A DNA stretch of 64,000 nucleotides from Botryotinia globosa (taxonomy: Eukaryota; Ascomycota; Leotiomycetes; Helotiales; Sclerotiniaceae): positions 186,001 through 250,000 of the forward strand of contig RCSZ01000018.1 of assembly GCA_014898425.1 (NCBI GenBank), read 5' to 3'. Both the position numbers and the translations under genes were made by a program. Of the stretch, positions 36,512 through 49,100 are shown piece after piece. Numbering within the stretch: the stretch's first letter is position 1; every line of letters starts with the position of its first letter. A model generated the notes under the pieces. It did no database searches and was not told the DNA's origin. It saw only the letters and a program-made list of their open reading frames with translations.

Positions 36512-38109
36512 GATGATGGTGTTTCACGGGATATTCACGTGATGCTGGATGGAACTCGCTCGTCTTGAGGTGGATATGGATGTTGTAGAAGGTAATTGAG
36601 CCTGAAGGTATGAGTTCAGATAGAATATCATTGCAGCGAGATAGAAAGGTTTATATAACCAACTAGCAGACAAATCGACACTGTAGAACAATTGATCAAG
36701 TATGTCAAAATGCAGCTCTCGAATTGGATATTATGGTGGACTGTTGGCAGTAATTCTTCTACCATACCCTGCAGCTTCCGCTTGACAATCCTCGAATTAT
36801 AGTCGGTAATTCCATGTCAGCAGTTGACAATCCTTGCAATGCGGTCTGTTATTCCTTGACAGCGGTTCTTACACGTCCCACTTTTTACTAAACAAAACTC
36901 TTGGCATTCTTTGATCCATTTTTGTTCGGTTAGTAAATCAAGAATGTCCCCAAAATTGATGAAATAAGCTTTTCTACCTGTATTTTGTATTAGTACAACG
37001 TCTCGGTATATAAAAGTAAATTCTCGATCTGCCAGGGTAGTCCATCCTTCGAGAGCGTCTGAATTGGCAGTGAACCAAACTATCCAGTTTGTTTCATCCT
37101 TTCGCACCCTGAGCATGAACATGATGCTTCATTGGCATTCTGAACATCGATATTGACGGGCAAGGATATGAACTCTAAATGATATTAAAGCTGTCAAAAT
37201 TTATTTTTCCGAGATTTTTACCCAAGTCCACCAAAGTTTCCGGTGACCTTTTGTTGCTCTTTTTAATGTAGCAAGTCACACACAGATCATAGAATTTGTT
37301 TTTCGCGCAAGTCGAACATACAGTTGCAACAAAAATTGGGGGTTTGATTCTAGATCATCAATTATGTTTCTTAATTTTACGCGACGTTGAAACCCGTAAG
37401 GCTACGAGGACCCATGGATGTTGTAATTGCAATTGTGAATCTTTTCGGCTATCAGCTACCCCTGCCCTGCTAGGTTTTTGTCCGAGCAAGGATCATCGTT
37501 TCCACGACTCTAGGGTTAGATCGGGTGTTCCCCATCGTGTTAAGCTCTGCCACGTAACGGTTCCTAGACTTCGAGAAGCTCCCGAAGCCTCGTCCGAGAT
37601 ATTTGTGTGACTCTATGTACTGTATAGCTCCACAAAATGACGCCACAACTTTGATAAGTTTTTTTAAAATTGTCTTGTTCTTGGTACTTGTAGAGCCCAG
37701 CACACCCGCAACAGGGATTGTTGATCTTCATGCAAGGTTTCGCCGTGTCACCGACATGTTATCCTTGTATGCTTTCAGGCCACGCATAGATACAAAATTG
37801 CTATACAAATTAGTTGAGGCGAGATTTGGAAAGACGCGGTGAAAGCTGTAAACATCCTTCAATTCCTTCGCGGAAGACTTACAAGATATTATGTCAACAC
37901 CACCCACTTCTGTCGATGAATTGAACCTATCAGGCTACCAATTCAAAGTCAGATGGTAATAAGTAGACACAGGTTGTTAGATCTGCTGATATGGAGAAGT
38001 GTATTGCCGGCATCCGATGCGCCCTAGTTGTCGGGTAAGAGGTGTAGCTCCTGTGGGTCGGGAATTGCGAGTCTTAGACCATTTGCCATGTACGGAACCG
38101 AGGTTTCTA
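36512..38109. other. Intergenic with doubtful ORFs
   Basis: Contains a 101-codon ORF (36817-37122, -; begins MFMLRVRKDETNWIVWF) and a 104-codon ORF (37296-37610, +), neither recognised. Either could be decayed coding sequence. Confidence 0.35.
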
Positions 38110-38462
38110 CAGACAAACCTGGCTATAAGGGCCTAAAAATTTCGAGGCCTAAAGACCCGTATATAAGGGTTTCCTGTATATACAATTTCAGCCTCGGCAT
38201 TTAGCCTTGTTTTATACCTTCAGTGTCCCCGTTTTTATTAAATTTATCATATGAATTTATAAATTTATTATGTGATAGACTAAAGCTTGAGCCACTATCA
38301 CTAATTTTATAAGGGCATTGGGAAAATTAGGATTATATGCTTTTATATAAAGGTATGCCCATATAGGTAGATTTCATCATATAAATGTTTTTGAGGTTAA
38401 AAAATTTGCCCGTATAAAGGGGATGCCCGTATGGCCCGTGCTCGTATAGCCAGGTCTGACTG
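38110..38462. mobile_element. Tc1/mariner (pogo-type) MITE, 353 bp
   Basis: The left end is CAGACAAACCTGGCTATAAG. The reverse-complemented right end is CAGTCAGACCTGGCTATACG. Both are flanked by TA (38108-38109 and 38463-38464). The ends follow the same layout as the 14.2-kb element (CAGnnAnACCTnnCTATA) but the interior differs, so it is a related subfamily. No transposase. Confidence 0.82.
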
Positions 38463-40768
38463 TATAACAAGCTTGCTTGCATTCGCGGTCGCTTTTAAAT
38501 GTTTTACTCCGAAACTCACTTCATGCAGGGATTATTTTTTGATAAGTATGGGAGAATACTTGACAGCTTTCCATCACGGATATTTTGTAAATTGAATTAA
38601 TCCATTTTAGTACTAATAATAGAGATTCAAATTGTCTAAAGTTTTCTTTCAGTCCGTAGGCGAATTGAGATTGTGCACATAAGAAACATGTATTCCAAGG
38701 CAATATTATTGGTGGCCGCGAATGAAATTCGGCAGCTTCGTCTGTAAATTTACGACAAATATTGAGTTTCACACTGAAAACAACAAGTTTTTGGCTACTC
38801 ATAATATCTTTGCGGCAGTTCTTATTTGCATAAAGAATTTTTTGAGACTTATGTGTCCCTGAAACCATGTACATAGGCACCGAATTATCTGATATTTTGT
38901 CTTGGGTCTCGTTGGCATTTTCAACGTCGGCTTAAGTTGCAACTTATCAGCATATGCTTTACTTTCCATTTTACCTCAACCTTCACTCTGCCTAGTTTCA
39001 AATAAATATCTTTGATGGGGCCAACTACCTTCTCTTTTTTCGTGTGTTGATTTCTTTAGTCTTATTTTCAGAAAATTTCGCTCCAAGTACCGAACCATGA
39101 ATGGCAATAATATTCAGTCTTAAATATCCCAACTGATAACTAGAAGACGCGTAAACAAATGCCGACTCGAAGAGTGATCTAAGCTCGCACAGGCGGCCAG
39201 CTGATGATTAAACTCTTCCCTCTTGGTTTCTTGGAGTCATAGAAATTCCGAATCTACAACTTGTTCTAGATTTTGAATCACCTCAGGTTCTACAAAGACT
39301 TCAAAGCATAGGCGGATCTGATTGTCACAAGTAGCTTAATTGGTGCTTACTGCGTCGGCAATTATCAGATGATAAGCCACCCACATCAAGGCTTGGTCCG
39401 TGAATGCTGTGTGCATCTAGGTAGATCGGCAGGTGGGTACTTAAACGTCTTTCGGCAACTTCATTAATTTTGGCGAATTTTTTCTTCGTGTAAAGATACT
39501 CATGCGGAAATTATCTATCAATAAAGTCCGGTGACTGGTTGTCAGTCAATGTGATTCTTATACCAAGGCTTCATCTGAGGTTTCAAATGAGGTTACACCG
39601 CTCCCAACTACTCGTGGCCTGTTCTCTTTTTCTCCAGTGCTTGCATCTCGGAGTGGTAATTTCCTAGGAGTGGTTTGTAGCCCTTTCAATCATGAGTCAC
39701 CAGCAATGTCGCCGATCTGGATAGAATTTTGAGCGCAATATAAGTATGTTGTGATGAAGATATTTGTGACCCAGTTCTTTGGTTGCACGATGAGGACCCC
39801 ATGTAACGGCCGATTGGTATTCAAACACTGTTGAAAAAATTTCTTCGCTTCATAAGATCTCAGGTATTGGCTGACGCTGTGCTCACGCTCGAATTGTGTT
39901 TTCCCATCAATTCTGTAGAATTAAAATCAAGTGCTGCACATGTAGCATTGCAAACATAACTCGATCCCATTCGTAATACAGGACTTGTCACACCTGCTGC
40001 TTCGGTGAACTGGCTGTTAATGCAGAAACTTACAAGGAGGAACCGATATACTTTCCCCTGTTTTCTTTAAAGCTATATTTTGACGCCGATGAGTACTGCA
40101 TTACAAGTATTTTGTGAGTTTTAGGAGTGATAAATGTACTCAATTTCTAGTACAGTAGTAATATGGAGCTATGGAGGGAAGATCAGGTTTCTGACAACTA
40201 TTATGATCATGTCTTGCTCGATTGTTGCATAAAAGCGATCGTTTTCATCTTTTGTTTCGAAAATACAGAAGGGTATCCTCTTGAAATATGTTGCAAACTT
40301 GGATATAAGATGAAAAGACTAGTGAATAGAGAGCATTCAGAAGTCTAAGGGACCTTTTGACTAATATTGCACTTCCTTTGTTCATCTGAAGACAATGATT
40401 ATCTATCTCTTTGAGTAAACTCTTCAAGTACATGCCAAGTAACCATCACTATTCTAGCATCGTGCATATTCAAGAAGGCCCTGTTTCGGCCTCTTATAGA
40501 GTCTCATTCGTCTGAGAACCATCACGACCAATTTGTAGGGTGTTTTAAAATGTTATCATATTTAAGAACGAATCTATATGCAATCAAAGTACCAAAAAGA
40601 TATTGTTGCTGCCTCTCGTCAAGCTCACTTGTCTTTGAACCGATCCAACGAATTCCACTGCATGTTCCGTATATCCAACTCTGCCCTCGCTCCTCCGTAA
40701 GTTCCAACACAATGAGATATCCATTTTTGTCTTGCATAGAATATACCCAGGAACCATATCGATATCCT
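38463..40768. other. Intergenic
   Basis: One 119-codon ORF (38521-38880, -) of unknown nature. Otherwise no coding signal or repeat that I can support. Confidence 0.4.
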
Positions 40769-41252
40769 CTAGTTACTACTTCCATTATTGTTGTTGTGGC
40801 AAAAGGCCACATCGAAGCTTTGCAACCTGTTCTTCATTCTCGGCACAACAGTGGCAACAGTCTTGGCCCCAGTTTTATGATATTGACTGATTGTTGCATG
40901 AGGAACAGGATGGTTGGGATCTGTGAGGTAGAAGCTAATGCGGCTTGCGGGGAGATAGGTGGCCTCGGTGCGGGTAGTGTTGGCAGTGACGTTGAGACTA
41001 AGAAGAAGTATTTGTTAAATGATAAAGCTCAGAATAGAAATTGATAATTCCACTGCACATAACTCATAAAAGCTTGAACTTGTAGCAGGAAGTGGCATAC
41101 ACGGGAAGGTATCGAGTAAGTCGAGCGAAAACGGGAAGCAAGTCATTTGAGACGAGTTCTAGAGCGAATTTCAGCACCATGGGAATATGAACTTACTTGG
41201 ATGAGACGGAGCCTCTAACGGGTACTGTAGAGCTCTTAGAAAGACTTGACAT
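40769..41252 (-). CDS. Small two-exon family member B (94 aa, novel family)
   Basis: Exon 1 is 41197-41252 (56 nt, MSSLSKSSTVPVRGSVSS plus two bases); exon 2 is 40769-40997 (229 nt, the same length as in member A). They join in phase 2 across a 199-nt intron with a GTAAGT donor. Exon 2 begins LNVTANTT, where A has LNSTSTTQ, and holds the core SRISFYLTDPNHPVPH and a C-terminal NRLQSFDVAFCHN. There is no signal peptide or known domain. A TATAAATA-like box lies about 115 bp upstream. Function unknown; family membership is well supported. Confidence 0.72.
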
Positions 41253-43179
41253 GATGATCTAGTAATTTATGCTGTGTGTATGTAGCTCCAGATGTCTCAT
41301 GTGATCTCGCAATACAACAATATTAGGAAACTTCTGGGTGAAGAGAATATCATTTTGGAGGTAAGGCAGACTATTTATATGATAATTTTCAGTCTGGGGA
41401 GCCTGCTTGTTCAACACGCTTCAACAATCGATCTGTTTTCTTCTGGTAGTGTTGATGTATGGTGTATGGCATTGATAGTTTTAACGGATCGCACGACAGG
41501 GTGATAATATGCAAGTTGCTACTCCGAAGTGCATGCATGCGCCTCTCAACTGCAAAAATGGCAACGGCTATGGTACATGGCATTGTTTGATCCGAAGTAG
41601 TGCACAAGAGGCATAGATGTACGCAAGTTGCTTCTTTGAGGTGAACGCATGCACCTTTCAAATCTGGAATGATAGCGACTGTTACTGATTGTAGGTAGGG
41701 GACTGGAATTATCTCCAAATAAGTAAGACGAGTTTCGAGTCACCGAGGTCAATTATGTCCCAATTCTCAACATGGGTAAGACAGGTTTTATTTTACTAAT
41801 GCTGCACTGCATACTGCCAAGTTTTCATTCTTTAAGGCAGGGCAAAGCGTCAATGGAACAAATTCAATGAATGGTACGCCGCTGTTTGGATTAATTTGAG
41901 GAAATCTTCTACTTGTGTAGAATCAGCTTGTCTCCATTTAGTTTTTAGAATATATGTTCATATATTCGATTCTCAAGAAAGGGTTGAATAAAATCTATCT
42001 ATCACACAACCTAGGATATTGATCTGTGGCCTTGTTTCCATCACTAGTCTTACTTGTTCTGTCGCGACAAATTATTTCTCGAGATTTGAACTTGGGGGTT
42101 TTTGGCCGAAACACTGCCGCAGGAAACACACGGGACTTAAATCCAATATGATCGCCATCAAGCGCCTCTAACAGACATAGAAGATTTAGATCTTGTATTC
42201 ACAGAACTGTTCAACTCCAATAGAAATGCGACAATTAAGATTGACAGAAGCAATATCAGGCATTTCGATGTTTGAGCTTACATAGCGCTGTGTTGATTTG
42301 GTATTTTAGATTGAAAAATTCTGTAGCATGTAATCCAAGGATTATTGGATTTATGTTGTGCTACATATCTCAATTTTACTAAGGCTTTGTACAACTCATT
42401 TTCACTACGCTTGATATACACTTGATCCGAAATCTTGGGAACAATAGTTCGGAGTGTTTGTACTTGGACTAATCTATAATAATGCTCGCTATACTTTGTA
42501 TACGATTTGGTCCGGTATAGATTGCTATCCAAACTTTTCACGATATAAACCTGCGAATCCAATGATACTGGAATAAACATGTTAAATTGTGTACGTTTAT
42601 GTCCAAAAGTTTCAGCTTCAGATTACCTGCAGAACGGTAAACATTATAACTGCTATCCTTCACTTGTGTTTTTTTTTCTGGTCTCATTTATTTACGTTGG
42701 AGCGTGTTTTCAACAATGAAATATTCACGTGATCTAATCCCGCTTTCGATTTTGATGCCTGTAGCTGCAGCTGCAGCTTACATACACGATTGCGTAAGGA
42801 TGCTACGTCAGCTATTATGATTCTTTGGCTTACCCTGATATGGCTATCATAATTTCATAATTGCTATACGATAATGAGCCAGTCGACATTATGGAGGTAG
42901 TTCAAGAGTAGACATCCCACAAAAAATTAAGCGAGTTTTAAAGGGGAGGCTTCATATTAATTCCCAACAAGACAATTTTCATTCAAAATCAAACGACCCA
43001 ATAAAATTATACCCCTCCACAACTCAAGAAATGCTTCGGAACTTTGACACAATAGCAGTCGGCTTTATGGAATCGACAAGTGATCTCCTGAATCCGTCTG
43101 AGCCGAACCATAAATTTTTAATTTAACTGCCCTTCTCCGCATGCCATCCCTGGGCTAATACACCGTCCAAGCAATGGAT
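41253..43179. other. Intergenic with a 115-bp direct repeat
   Basis: 41455-41565 and 41570-41685 are diverged direct copies sharing GCAAGTTGCT and ATGCATGC/ACGCATGC blocks. The ORFs across them are not convincing. The ORF at 42278-42580 is listed separately. Confidence 0.5.
42278..42580 (-). pseudogene. Possible truncated kinase-like N-lobe fragment
   Basis: A 100-codon frame from an ATG. It contains KISDQVYIKR, then ALVKLRYVAQHK. This weakly resembles the start of the protein-kinase-like proteins common in Helotiales. No glycine loop or catalytic lobe is present, so if the resemblance is real it is a remnant. Assigned from memory of the pattern only. Confidence 0.25.
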
Positions 43180-43929
43180 TTAAGAGCCATCATTGCTCCG
43201 ATCATGAAAATCATTGTTACCCCCACTGGTATTGCCATCAAAAGCCTTATCTAACTCCTCCAGCCTCGTAACCATTCTGTATCCGGCGGCTGCCACTCTG
43301 TTGAGCTGTTTATGAACACTAGCTTGAGGATCTTTGACAATTTTTACGTACGGAACAGATGTAGATGGGTGTTGGAGGTAGCTATGAATGCGAGAGGCCG
43401 CCATTCTTTGGGATTCAGCGGACGACTTGTCAGAGGAAGATCGGGGAGGTGAGATATCCTTTGGGCTAGACATGAGAGACAGTTGTTAGTATGCTTCAAA
43501 GTGAATTGAGATAAGTAGAATCATGGTCTGTCAATACGAAATTGAACGCAGACGAGAGTATTGGACAAGAGACAACACGAGAAGGAGATGCTGTGGAGTA
43601 GATCTTTCAAGGGAAGAGGTAAATGTTCAACCATGATTGAACCGTGGAAAGCACTGAAACATAAGAGGAAATAAGGCTTAAACAAGACCAACAGAACAGA
43701 GAGATTTGAACAATTGATATGAACAGGTTTGGCTGGGAACGGTATGACAACCTGAATGGACCCGAGGAGTACAAATCGAGATCTTTAAAAGGAGCCTCGA
43801 AGGAAAATGAATCAGTTTCTCGGAGTCTACCGCCATATATGAGATGAAAGAATAATTTCGTAAACTCTTAATTTACCAAGGAGTTTTAGAGGATCCTTGT
43901 GAAACAATTTCGGAAGTTTGACCAGACAT
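43180..43929 (-). CDS. Small two-exon family member C (112 aa, novel family)
   Basis: Exon 1 is 43877-43929 (53 nt, MSGQTSEIVSQGSSKTP plus two bases); exon 2 is 43180-43465 (286 nt). They join in phase 2 across a 411-nt intron whose 3' end carries ACTAAC. Exon 2 alone has an internal ATG near its start and could be mistaken for a one-exon gene. The matching upstream exon and the phase agreement argue for two exons. The core is ASRIHSYLQHPSTSVPY, then RLEELDKAFDGN, aligning with A, B and E. The C-terminus is Gly/Asn/Asp-rich. Function unknown. Confidence 0.7.
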
Positions 43930-45550
43930 GATGTGAAATGAGGGGAAATTGATGATATGAAAGAGGGTACGATTAACGAGGAGCCAGTGCAAGTGAATTT
44001 ATTGGAATCACTAATCCTCAAGAGCAAAGTTCAGGAAAAGATAATCAAGTTAAAGAAGAGATATTGCATTTGGAAAACAATTTTGAGATTATGGTAGTTC
44101 TTATATATCTTTTCGAATGAGTGAGTCTACATGACTGTTATGTGGTCTACTTTTGTTAATAAAAGGGCGCCTGATAAAATAAGGCAATTCGAACCTTCTA
44201 ACAAAGAAGGGTGTTGAGTAAAAATGCTTCCCTAAGAACTAAAGCAAGTGCAAGGCTCACTTGGCCGTATGTTCTTGGCCCTGTCTTCTGTAAAGCTATG
44301 CCAAGTATAATTGATGAAATATGCCCCAAGAAATCCTCGGCTCGAAACTCGGGCGATACTTCTACTATGATCAAGATAACGTTTTCTTCTACTTATTGCG
44401 CAGTTTGGTCTATTTGCTATTTTTTGATATGGAATTAGAACATAGTGACTTGATATCTGATCTATTATGAACTTTACACTACCCGATTGCGCTTAGCTTG
44501 AGGCTTCATTTGCAATAGAAACTTTCTTCTGGAGGAAATTGATCCCCATGTTTACATTCGAAGAAATTTGACATGGTTAGTGAATATTTCATCTATGTTG
44601 AACGAATATATTACACCAAAATTTCCCCGCCCCCAAAAGAATTAGTTGACTGTTTGGCAAGTCAGAAACGGAAGATGAGCCGGTTTCAACTCGAATCTCT
44701 CATCTTGGGAAATACCATGCACTCGCATTAAAGATTGGCGTAATTCCATTTGTCGGAATTGCTTTCATTCCGGAAATCATTATATACTGTTTCATAAAGG
44801 TTAATGCGGAGCTATTTTTTATCATGCGACCGAACGCCTCGATGGTCAATTCACACGCTAGACCATAAAAATCGAAATGATGAAATTTCGATCATTTTAG
44901 CTAAATGGGTTTAGTGCATCCTTCGCCTTGAAATTAGCTTCTTAATCGTTGTAGCTTGTATGCCCTCCCACTTTCTTTGAACAGTATCAAAGCTTTTATA
45001 TTCGATATTTTAGAGATAATTAATAGGCTTTTAATATATTGAATATTCTACCAGAATACATGAATAAAAAACTTATATATTCAATATAGACTCATTTGTG
45101 TAATCAACTTCGGGCCTTTCCAGCACTCATTTTGCGCGCATTACACCAAAACCACTTCCTTTGGGACCACTGACTGATGAACCAAGAATCGATAGAGAGA
45201 AACATATTGCGGTCCCGCAAATACTGAGCTGAATGAGCTGCCACATGACCACTAATTAAATTCAATTGTCGGTAAAAAAAAACAGTAGCGCATTCATAGG
45301 TCTTTGATTGGGAAAGAGAAGACACTATGGGGATCTGGCACATAGAGCTGCACATAGAACTGCAATTGTGTCGGAGAATTTACGATCAGTCAATCGGGGA
45401 AATGGATTTATTCCTAAAAGAAACTAGTTTCTGGATTGCCCAAAGAACGAGTTCCTGCCTCAAATCCAATGGCCCGAGCTATAGGAACATCTTTTAATCC
45501 ATAATTAATCTAGAAAGCTCCTCTTCATAGGCATGCTTTGAGTTCAATAT
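43930..45550. other. Intergenic
   Basis: No supported gene. An 83-codon ORF (45104-45355, -) is unrecognised. A small inverted repeat ATCGAAAT/ATTTCGAT lies at 44873-44892. Confidence 0.4.
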
Positions 45551-46177
45551 TTATGCTTTCTCAGTACTGCCATCGATATGCCTATCCTGATCCCTCTCGC
45601 AAAGCAAGCTCTCTGAAAGATAGCTTACTACGAAGCCAACGTTCTTCCATGTTTCATAGCTAGTCACGAAACTCTGTAATACGTCTTCGAGGTCCACTGC
45701 AATAGCTTCCTTGCGAAGCTCGGTGTCTTCTGCGCTAGACGGCTCGTCGCCGATGATAGAAGGCGAGTTATGGGGAACATAATGATCTGAATCAACAAGG
45801 TAGCGATTTATGCGGTAAGCATAGAGTGATGAGGGATTGATAGCTTCGGTAAAGGTGGGGACGGAACCGGAACAGTTCGGCGGAGTAGAATTTTCATTCG
45901 TTCTAGTTAGATACAAGTGTGTTAGACTTGCTGGTTCTTGCTTTGAGACTGGGAGAGAAGGTCAAGGAAACGATCAACATATAAAGAGGGATAAGAAGAT
46001 CAATAGCAATATCTTCATTGAACCTTGAAAACCCTCAATTAAAAGTCTTGGGAGATGTGATTCCGGAGTGAAATGTACCACCTATGAAATAGAAGCGGAT
46101 CTAAAAAGAAATAATACTGACCCAGCCATCTCAGAGCCTTGGACCGCCAAATTAGAGCATTTACTCAAGTTAGACAT
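45551..46177 (-). CDS. Small two-exon family member D (135 aa, novel family)
   Basis: Exon 1 is 46122-46177 (56 nt, MSNLSKCSNLAVQGSEMA plus two bases); exon 2 is 45551-45902 (352 nt). They join in phase 2 across a 219-nt intron (GTCAGT donor, CTAACTAG end). Exon 2 on its own lacks any in-frame ATG at its start, which supports the upstream exon. The core is AYRINRYLVDSDHYVPH. The C-terminal half is longer than in the other members and acidic, with a DLEDVLQSFVTSYETW helix-like stretch in place of the RLQxFD block. Function unknown. Confidence 0.68.
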
Positions 46178-49100
46178 GACGGTAATGCTTGTGGAGGATT
46201 TCGATTGGGCAGTTCGTAAAAGTATCGTGGTTCAATGGCGGCGAGATAAACTGAACCTAAAGGAAAGCATTTAGAAGACATAGAGCTGTGCTTAAAGAAG
46301 ATGGATCTTGTATAGTAAGTGAGAGTTGGGCAAGTTACTATGCTATATACAGCAATCTCCATGGCATATAGACTGTTGTGCTCTGAGTATGGGGCGGCTT
46401 TCCACAATGAACTCGAGCCACGAAATTAATGCATGCATCATGCCCATTGCCGAACCATAGTATCCGAACATATCACACAATATCGAAGGTAGCTTGATAA
46501 TTTCAAGGCTTTTGGAGCATGTCAAATTTTCACAGACAGGGATTGGGTATTAATTGGGCCGACTTCAAATGGATGAATGCCTAGGGTATGTCTCACACCA
46601 AAAAATGACTCTTCCAAGCTCATTGATACTGTTCTTTTCTCTTTGTATATGTCTATTGTCGTTCACTCGTCCAAAAATCGTATTAATTTTGGTCGCAAAC
46701 ACTTCAGTTTTGCAGGTGTTTTTCCAAAAGTCACACATGTAAAAATCAGTGCTATTAAACATAAAAAGTGACAGCTCAATCTACTGGTATATTAATGAAG
46801 TATCTGCAACAAGAAAAACAGTAGAAAGATCTCGTAAATTGTTACACTAGTAATGTCAAAGTCATACTTATATATAGAGTACCTCTAGGTATTATCAGTA
46901 TTAAAAAAGATCAATCAAACAAACACTCATCTGAAAGGGAAATACCAAGAAGCGACAGGTATACCAAAAGTCTATTAAGTTGAATTACACGTATATGCAC
47001 GATCAGGTACACTACATCCGAGATAGAGGCATTACGAGAGGTAAGGACTCATATTCAAGTTGTTGACATGGTAAGCTTGGACCAGGATAACGACGGGTGG
47101 CTGCTCTACCTGCCGAACTATATGCGGAACGGAACGAGCCGTATGCACTCGGCGAGGTAATCATCAGGTGGAAATGTCCTCTTTTCATCCACTAAAGAGA
47201 TTCCAGAAATTCCCAACGGCGGTCCAGACCGACCTATCAAAGTCCAAGCCGGCATTCCTGACAATCTACGTGCAAGTGGCGTTTGGACCTGTATATTCGG
47301 AGAATGTTCGATTGATAGATCTGACAACCACTAGCCGAGGGGTAACAACATGTTAAAATAATTCTCAGCTGCAAACGAAAAAAAAAGGAGGCACGAAATA
47401 GAATATAAGAGAGAACTCTTCTTAGCGAGGCTAAGCCTAAATAGGACATGACGCATGGACTACCGATCACATTTAACCCAGTAGGTATTCACAGTCATTC
47501 TTGTTGGCGAATAGAGGACCTATTACTAGCAATTCTGACCTCGTCGCGATAATGAGCTAGTAGTATTATAGTAAGTAAGATAGATAGTAATTACCACTAA
47601 TGATAATTCACGATTGGAAATGAAAAATCAAAATTTAAGTAAATAAAATGACCTACTGTTACTACTTATTTGGTGTTTGGAGTTTGGTGTCACAAAAACA
47701 CTTGGAAGAGTTCATCAAACATATGAGTCTTTGTTTTTATGGGGGTGTAAGATGCACCAATAGCATATAAGATAATGTACCGGTGCCCAAGAATCAACCT
47801 TGTCTACGTAATATCATAGATTTTTGTTCACCCCCAATAGGTTTTGATCTTTCATTTATTATGACTGCAGACGTTGTGATACGTGCAATATCTCAGGGGG
47901 TGCTCTGAGCACTGCAAGATCGTGCAATATTGACAGATTTTTGGGTGCTGTCATATTTCATAAATCGCATCTCATTGTTCTACCGCCTTTAATCGGTCCT
48001 GTAATTTAATGGAGATAGGTAGGCACGACATGAAAACGCTTGGCAGAGATCGGTGTCATATATGATTGAGATAAATCTACACTATTGTGGGACAGCATCT
48101 GAAGAGGCTAAATATTTCACATTTTTCGTGCTTCCGGACAGATATTTTGGATTCCCCGGAGCGCAATGTCTTGGCCTCATATGAGAAATCCAGAACTTCC
48201 AGGTTTCACTTGCAGGTGGCTCTGCTCACTGTTTGAGCGAAGCCTTGCGCCCTTCTAATACGAGCTCACGATATGATAGGCAGTATGTTGTCTCCAAAGA
48301 TAATCTTTTTTATCACAACATAATTCCTCCTTGGTCTTGCGTATCGGAATATCTCCTGGGTGTGTCGCGAAAGCTTTCTCAATTCTCTAATATGGCTATG
48401 CGACTAATAAGTTTGGTTACATCTAACAAGGGGAATCATAATAATTGAAGTGGGTGTGGTTACAGCGTTTCTCGGGCAAAGTCCCGATCATCGGTTGAGA
48501 CGGCTTCCTGTCGGGAATGCATTTTGCGGATTAGATGAAACGGGCCATAAAACGAGCCTCACTGGCGCTTGGCTCTATCTCACAAGCTGAATATTTATTT
48601 CTCTCCCATGCGGTCCAACCCTGTGAGATAGAAACCAGGGTCAAGAGAGACCATCGGATTGATCTTCTAACTAAATAATTTCCGAGACGAATATCATGAA
48701 ACTGCAAAATTCATTAACCTACCTGTGCTATGATGAGGTATGGTACTACAGTTTCCTCCTAACATTTACATAGACTTACAGTAGTCCCGCCGTGTTAATT
48801 CTCACGGCTCATCATCGGCTCAAGGTGTAGGGTACGATTAGCGATAGATATAAAGTGGATGATATCAAGGCCTAAGGCACCACCAGAAATTCAAGTACAG
48901 TATTTCTATCGCTAATTTGCTCTCACAAATTCACTTCACAACAAACAAGATTTCTCTCATAGAACTGATCATTGAACCTGACCTTGATCAATGATTTGAG
49001 ATTATGATACAACGATTGAATCTAAAACCAACAAGCCAGTTTCTGAGCTCTACACAAAACCGGAGCTTTTGAATGATAGTACCAATTTTCCACGTGGAGT

